This document shows, piece by piece, positions 60,665 to 64,000 of a DNA stretch of 64,000 bases. Source of the stretch: Desulfatitalea sp. BRH_c12 (GTDB taxonomy: Bacteria; Desulfobacterota; Desulfobacteria; Desulfobacterales; Desulfosarcinaceae); the NCBI GenBank assembly GCA_000961655.1, contig LADR01000065.1, forward strand, positions 62,001 through 126,000, read 5' to 3'. The translations under genes were made by a program, and so were the position numbers. Below the pieces are notes generated by a model. That model was not told the origin of the DNA. It did no database searches and saw nothing but the letters and a program-made list of their open reading frames with translations. The first letter of the stretch is position 1; each line of letters begins with the position of its first letter.

Positions 60665-61405
60665 CTATTCGGTCATCAAATCATTGGGCAGATCGGCGTT
60701 GGTGTAGACCTTTTGCACATCGTCGCAATCTTCCAACGCATCGAGCAGCCGGATCAGCTTTTCGGCTGTCTCGCCTTCGACCGGCGCCAGATTCTGAGGC
60801 ACCATGGTGACCTCGGCCACTTCGAGCTTGATGCCCTTTGCTTCGAGGGCCGCCTTGACCTCTTCGAACCCGTCGGGTTCACAGGTGATCTCGAAAGAAT
60901 CGCCGTCATCGCGCACGTCCTCCGCGCCGGCTTCCAGGGCGATCTCCATCAAGGCATCCTCTTCGATTCCGTTTTTCTCAACGACCATGTAGCCTTTTTT
61001 ATTGAACATCCAGGCCACGCAGCCGTTTTCACCCATATTTCCGCCATGCTTGGTCAGCGCATGCCGAATTTCGGAAACCGCGCGGTTTTTGTTATCGGCC
61101 AACGAATCGATCAAAATGGCCGTTCCGCCGGGGCCGTACCCCTCGTAGGTGGCCTCCTCGTACTGCACCCCTTCCAATTCACCGGTGCCTTTTTTGATGG
61201 CCCGCTCGATATTGTCCTTGGGCATGTTTTCCGCCTTGGCGGCCAGCACTGCGGCGCGCAGACGGGGGTTGGCGTTGGGATCGCCGCTGCCCGCACGTGC
61301 CGCCACGGTAATTTCCTTGATGATCTTGGTGAAGGTCTTTCCGCGCCTGGCATCGGCGGCGCCTTTTTTATGTTTGATATTGGCCCACTTACTGTGCCCT
61401 GACAT
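60665..61405 (-). CDS. yebC: YebC/PmpR family regulatory protein
   Basis: A 246-residue protein of the YebC/TACO1 family, recently linked to rescue of ribosomes at proline stretches and to transcription control. It begins [25 protein letters not shown]-like sequence and has [34 protein letters not shown] near 93 and [30 protein letters not shown] near its end. Full length. AGGAGGAAG precedes the ATG. It lies between rlmE and gltB on the same strand; ruvC, a frequent neighbour, is absent. Confidence 0.95.
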   Translation of the reverse strand: MSGHSKWANIKHKKGAADARRGKTFTKIIKEITVAARAGSGDPNANPRLRAAVLAAKAENMPKDNIERAIKKGTGELEGVQYEEATYEGYGPGGTAILIDSLADNKNRAVSEIRHALTKHGGNMGENGCVAWMFNKKGYMVVEKNGIEEDALMEIALEAGAEDVRDDGDSFEITCEPDGFEEVKAALEAKGIKLEVAEVTMVPQNLAPVEGETAEKLIRLLDALEDCDDVQKVYTNADLPNDLMTE

Positions 61406-61414
61406 AACTTCCTC

Positions 61415-62017
61415 CTACTTTTTGCCCAAGCCGATGATAAAGATTTCACGGCTGGCTTTACGACTGCTTTGAGGTTTAAATATATGCATTCTGTCGAACC
61501 GTGCTTTTACCTGCTCGCTGAACGACTTGAAATCCTCTCCTTGAAAAATCTTGCAAACGAACCGGCCGCCGGCGAGCAGCAAGCCATCGGCCACTGCCAG
61601 AGCAGTCTCGCACAACGCAAGCGAGCGCGCCGCATCGCCGAACCGGTCGCCGGTGGTCGCCGGCGCCATATCGCTCAATACGACATTATAACCTGTGCCC
61701 AAGGGCTGCTCCGCACTGGCGCGCAAGTCGTGAACGTCGGCCGTTAGAACCGTTACGTTTGCCGGCAACGCGATGGTTACTGGCGTCAGGTCCACCCCCA
61801 GCACCGATCCGCCCCCGCCAGCCTGCTCGGCGGCATACAACAGCCACGACCCAGGCGCACACCCCAAGTCCAGGACACGGTCGCCCTTGATGATGATGCG
61901 ATGTTTTTTCTGGATTTCAGCCAGCTTGTAGACCGACCGGGCCGGATAGTGCTCCTTTTGGGCCTGCCGCGTATAGTGGTCCTGCCATTGGGGCGTTTTG
62001 CTTTTTTTGCGTGTCAT
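61415..62017 (-). CDS. rlmE: 23S rRNA 2'-O-methyltransferase RlmE (FtsJ)
   Basis: A 200-residue enzyme that methylates U2552 in the A-loop. The catalytic set is visible: RSVYKLAEI (Lys), LDLGCAPGSWL SAM site, VLSDMAPATTGDR (Asp) near 112, VCKIFQGEDF (Lys) near 158, and a C-terminal GLGKK. It ends nine bases before the yebC start, so the pair is likely cotranscribed. Confidence 0.95.
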   Translation of the reverse strand: MTRKKSKTPQWQDHYTRQAQKEHYPARSVYKLAEIQKKHRIIIKGDRVLDLGCAPGSWLLYAAEQAGGGGSVLGVDLTPVTIALPANVTVLTADVHDLRASAEQPLGTGYNVVLSDMAPATTGDRFGDAARSLALCETALAVADGLLLAGGRFVCKIFQGEDFKSFSEQVKARFDRMHIFKPQSSRKASREIFIIGLGKK

Positions 62018-62081
62018 AATATTATTGCCGGTGCCAAGTCAATAAGGGTTGCTTAATAAGCAGTTTACAGGGAATGTCCGA

Positions 62082-63455
62082 TCAGAATAACGTCTCCAGC
62101 GCCTCGCCCACACTCCCCACCCCGACGACCGAAATACCGGCCGGCACCTCGACGCGCTTGAGGCTGCTACGCGGAGCCAGGCAACGGTGAAAACCCATTT
62201 TGGCGGCTTCGGTCAGCCGGGCTGTCAGATTGCCGATGGCGCGCACCTCGCCGGTCAAGCCGACCTCACCCAACACCAGCGTCTCGCCGGCCACCGGTTT
62301 ATCGAGAAAGCTGGAGGCAATGGCTGCCAATACGGCCAAATCCACTGCCGGTTCATCGATTTTGACGCCACCGGCCACATTCATGAAAATGTCATGACCG
62401 ATCATGTGCAAGCCCAGCTTTTTTTCCATTACCGCCACCAGCAAGGCCACCCGCTGAGGATCCAGACCCAAAATAGTGCGGCGCGCCGTGCCAAGATTCG
62501 AACTGCTGGCCAGGGCCTGCAATTCCACCAGGATCGGCCGCGTACCCTCCATGGTGGCCGTCACCACCGATCCAGCCGCATTGTCCGGACGTTCCGACAA
62601 AAAAACCGCCGACGGATTGGGCACCTCGATAAGACCGCCCGACTGCATTTCGAACACCCCGATCTCGTTGGTCGAGCCAAAACGGTTCTTGACCGCGCGC
62701 AGGATACGGAAAACGTGATTGCGGTCGCCCTCGAAATAGAGAACCGTGTCCACCATGTGCTCGAGCAGCTTCGGCCCCGCTATAGCACCATCTTTGGTGA
62801 CATGACCAACCAGCAGGGTAGGGATGCCCGACTTTTTGGCGTTGAGCATCAGGCGCATGGCCGAATCACGCACCTGGCTGACACTGCCCGGCGCCGACGT
62901 CAGATCGCTGCTGTACATGGTCTGGATCGAGTCGATGACCAGCACGTCGGGCCGGTGCTCTGCAACCATCTGCAAAATAGCATCCAGATCGATCTCCGAG
63001 ACCACCAGCAAATGCGGCGCGCTGGCCGCCAGGCGCCGGCTGCGCAGGCGCAACTGCTGCACCGACTCTTCGCCCGACACATACAACACCTTGTGCGCAT
63101 TGGCCGCCATGCCATGCAGGGCCTGAAGCATCAAGGTAGACTTGCCGATGCCCGGGTCGCCGCCGATCAGCACCAACGACCCTTCGACCAGCCCGCCGCC
63201 CAGCACCCGGTCCAGTTCGGCGATGCGGGTCGAAAGCCGCTCCTTGTCCTCGACCGTCACCGCATCGATCGGCACCGGCGTGGCTTTGAGCGTGCCGGTG
63301 ATGCCGCGCAAGGGGCCAGTCGCCCCCGGCGCAGCAACCATCTCTTCGGCAAAGCTGTCCCATTGGCCGCACTCCGGGCATTTGCCCAGCCATTTGGGCG
63401 ACTGGAAGCCGCACGCCTGGCAGTTGAACAACGTTTTGGCAATTCGTTTGGCCAT
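62082..63455 (-). CDS. radA: DNA repair protein RadA
   Basis: A 457-residue RecA-like helicase for recombination intermediates. The N-terminal zinc finger CQACGFQSPKWLGKCPECGQW, Walker A GGDPGIGKSTL near 104, the RadA-specific KNRFGSTNEIG near 258 and a Lon-like C-terminal domain with GLTGEVRAIGN and KMGFHRCLAPR are all present. The start at 63455 is chosen because the frame upstream is not RadA-like. It reads toward rlmE, with a 64-base gap between the genes. Confidence 0.96.
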   Translation of the reverse strand: MAKRIAKTLFNCQACGFQSPKWLGKCPECGQWDSFAEEMVAAPGATGPLRGITGTLKATPVPIDAVTVEDKERLSTRIAELDRVLGGGLVEGSLVLIGGDPGIGKSTLMLQALHGMAANAHKVLYVSGEESVQQLRLRSRRLAASAPHLLVVSEIDLDAILQMVAEHRPDVLVIDSIQTMYSSDLTSAPGSVSQVRDSAMRLMLNAKKSGIPTLLVGHVTKDGAIAGPKLLEHMVDTVLYFEGDRNHVFRILRAVKNRFGSTNEIGVFEMQSGGLIEVPNPSAVFLSERPDNAAGSVVTATMEGTRPILVELQALASSSNLGTARRTILGLDPQRVALLVAVMEKKLGLHMIGHDIFMNVAGGVKIDEPAVDLAVLAAIASSFLDKPVAGETLVLGEVGLTGEVRAIGNLTARLTEAAKMGFHRCLAPRSSLKRVEVPAGISVVGVGSVGEALETLF

Positions 63456-63629
63456 TGAATACTTATCCCTGGTATGCGCGGCAGCCGCAGATACATCGCG
63501 GCCCACAACGGTTTTCGAGCGCAGATCCTTGACAGCCCGCACCATACCATGTCATGGTGACCCTATCAAGCCAGCCGAGCTGTTCAATACAATAATAACA
63601 ATGCCTTTGCAGGCATCCTGCGAGACGAC

Positions 63630-64000
63630 ATGATCAAAGTACCCTATGCAAACCCATGCCGGGCAATCCTGGCCCTCCTTCTGGTCGCGATTTTTTCCTC
63701 AGTCCAGCCAGCCCACGCGCAAGTAACCACCGAATCCTATTACGATGCCCTTCAGCAGCGTCTGATCGCCGACGGCTTCAATCCCAGCCGCGTCAAGCAG
63801 CTTTATGGCAGCGAATATGTTTTCTTCGAAGCCAAAGGCGTGACCGCCTATTTTCAGCACAACGAATCTAAACTCAATTACGACGCCTTTTCAAAAGACA
63901 ACTACATCCGTGATGCCAAGGACTACATGCGCCAGCACGCCGAAGCCCTGTCGCGCGCCGAAAAACAGTTCGGCGTCGACCGGCGCGTCATTACGGCCAT
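63630..64000 (+). CDS. MltB-type lytic murein transglycosylase (5' part)
   Basis: Only the first 123 codons are inside the window. A signal peptide (residues 12-30, AILALLLVAIFSSVQPAHA) precedes a mature part reading YYDALQQRLIADGFNPSRVK, then DAKDYMRQHAEALSRAEKQF and GVDRRVITA, the start of the lysozyme-like fold of MltB and related proteins. The catalytic glutamate would be just past the window end. It is divergent from radA. The start ATG at 63630 has no strong ribosome-binding site. These enzymes cut peptidoglycan between MurNAc and GlcNAc. Confidence 0.85.
   Translation, partial: MIKVPYANPCRAILALLLVAIFSSVQPAHAQVTTESYYDALQQRLIADGFNPSRVKQLYGSEYVFFEAKGVTAYFQHNESKLNYDAFSKDNYIRDAKDYMRQHAEALSRAEKQFGVDRRVITA

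Noticed and set aside
62187-63458. A 423-codon frame antisense to radA
   Set aside because: Gln/His/Arg-rich shadow of the radA codons.
1-64000. tRNA, rRNA, CRISPR and IS elements
   Set aside because: No cloverleaf with a T-loop GTTCRA, no regularly spaced direct repeats and no transposase motif were seen on either strand.

Overview
This 64 kb window looks like chromosomal DNA of a strictly anaerobic, probably sulfate-reducing member of Desulfobacterota (order Desulfobacterales; Desulfosarcinaceae-like is my guess). The reasons are the Nfn-type electron-bifurcating transhydrogenase, a DVU0298-type HEAT protein, rubrerythrin, acyl-CoA dehydrogenase with EtfAB, a CxxC-rich YkgJ protein and the moderately GC-rich codon use. 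It is a mostly housekeeping region read on both strands. I see no rRNA, tRNA, CRISPR array, phage or insertion sequence.

Layout. 1-2506: ferredoxin, HEAT protein, an acidic small protein and TatD nuclease. 2990-8802: NfnA-NfnB, then a GAF-ANTAR antiterminator whose probable RNA target (two hexaloop hairpins and an intrinsic terminator, 6943-7065) sits in the leader of an FMN-binding glutamate synthase. 8955-12297: FlgM, two Slp lipoproteins, an outer-membrane barrel and rubrerythrin. 12648-16087: an odd receiver protein and the methyl-cycle pair metK-ahcY. 16548-21450: rplU-rpmA-obgE-nadD-rsfS-gpmI and an orphan HsdR-N domain protein. 21459-25607: zinc-ribbon protein, DUF2892 protein, RecX, HU and ComM. 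26063-32496: lpxC, DUF4390 protein, ntrY-ntrX, rsmD and coaD.

32703-38232 holds an F0-only ATP synthase operon on the minus strand (atpZ-atpI-a-c4-c-b'-b), followed 17 bases later by a cytidylate kinase-like gene; a paralogue of that gene lies divergently at the other end. The rotor genes are unusual. One encodes a four-hairpin fused c protein in which only hairpins 1 and 4 keep the ion-binding glutamates. The other is a single c subunit with the two-carboxylate (E32/E65) sodium-type site. No F1 gene is present in the window.

38662-44670: fdhD, a tRNA dihydrouridine synthase, and an acyl-CoA dehydrogenase-etfB-etfA set in which EtfA is fused to an XRE helix-turn-helix and a cupin domain, as if a redox flavoprotein had become a DNA-binding regulator. 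45013-50446: CheY-like receiver, YkgJ protein, zinc-ribbon thioredoxin, hybrid kinase plus Hpt protein. 50674-54316: lolA, nadA, a tandem CDP-alcohol phosphatidyltransferase and a YchJ-like protein. 54369-63455 (minus): gltB-gltD, yebC, rlmE and radA. 63630-64000: start of an MltB-type lytic transglycosylase.

The gene-free stretches carry several families of dispersed repeats: a ~92-104 bp element in two copies, a modular palindrome built on CCGGTGATCCGGG, a short CCGGC-N3-GCCGG...GAAAGTGGA unit, and a mosaic with GTAGGGGCGACC. Nitrogen metabolism is a theme: three glutamate-synthase-type proteins (NfnB, the ANTAR-controlled FMN protein and GltBD) and NtrYX occur within the window.
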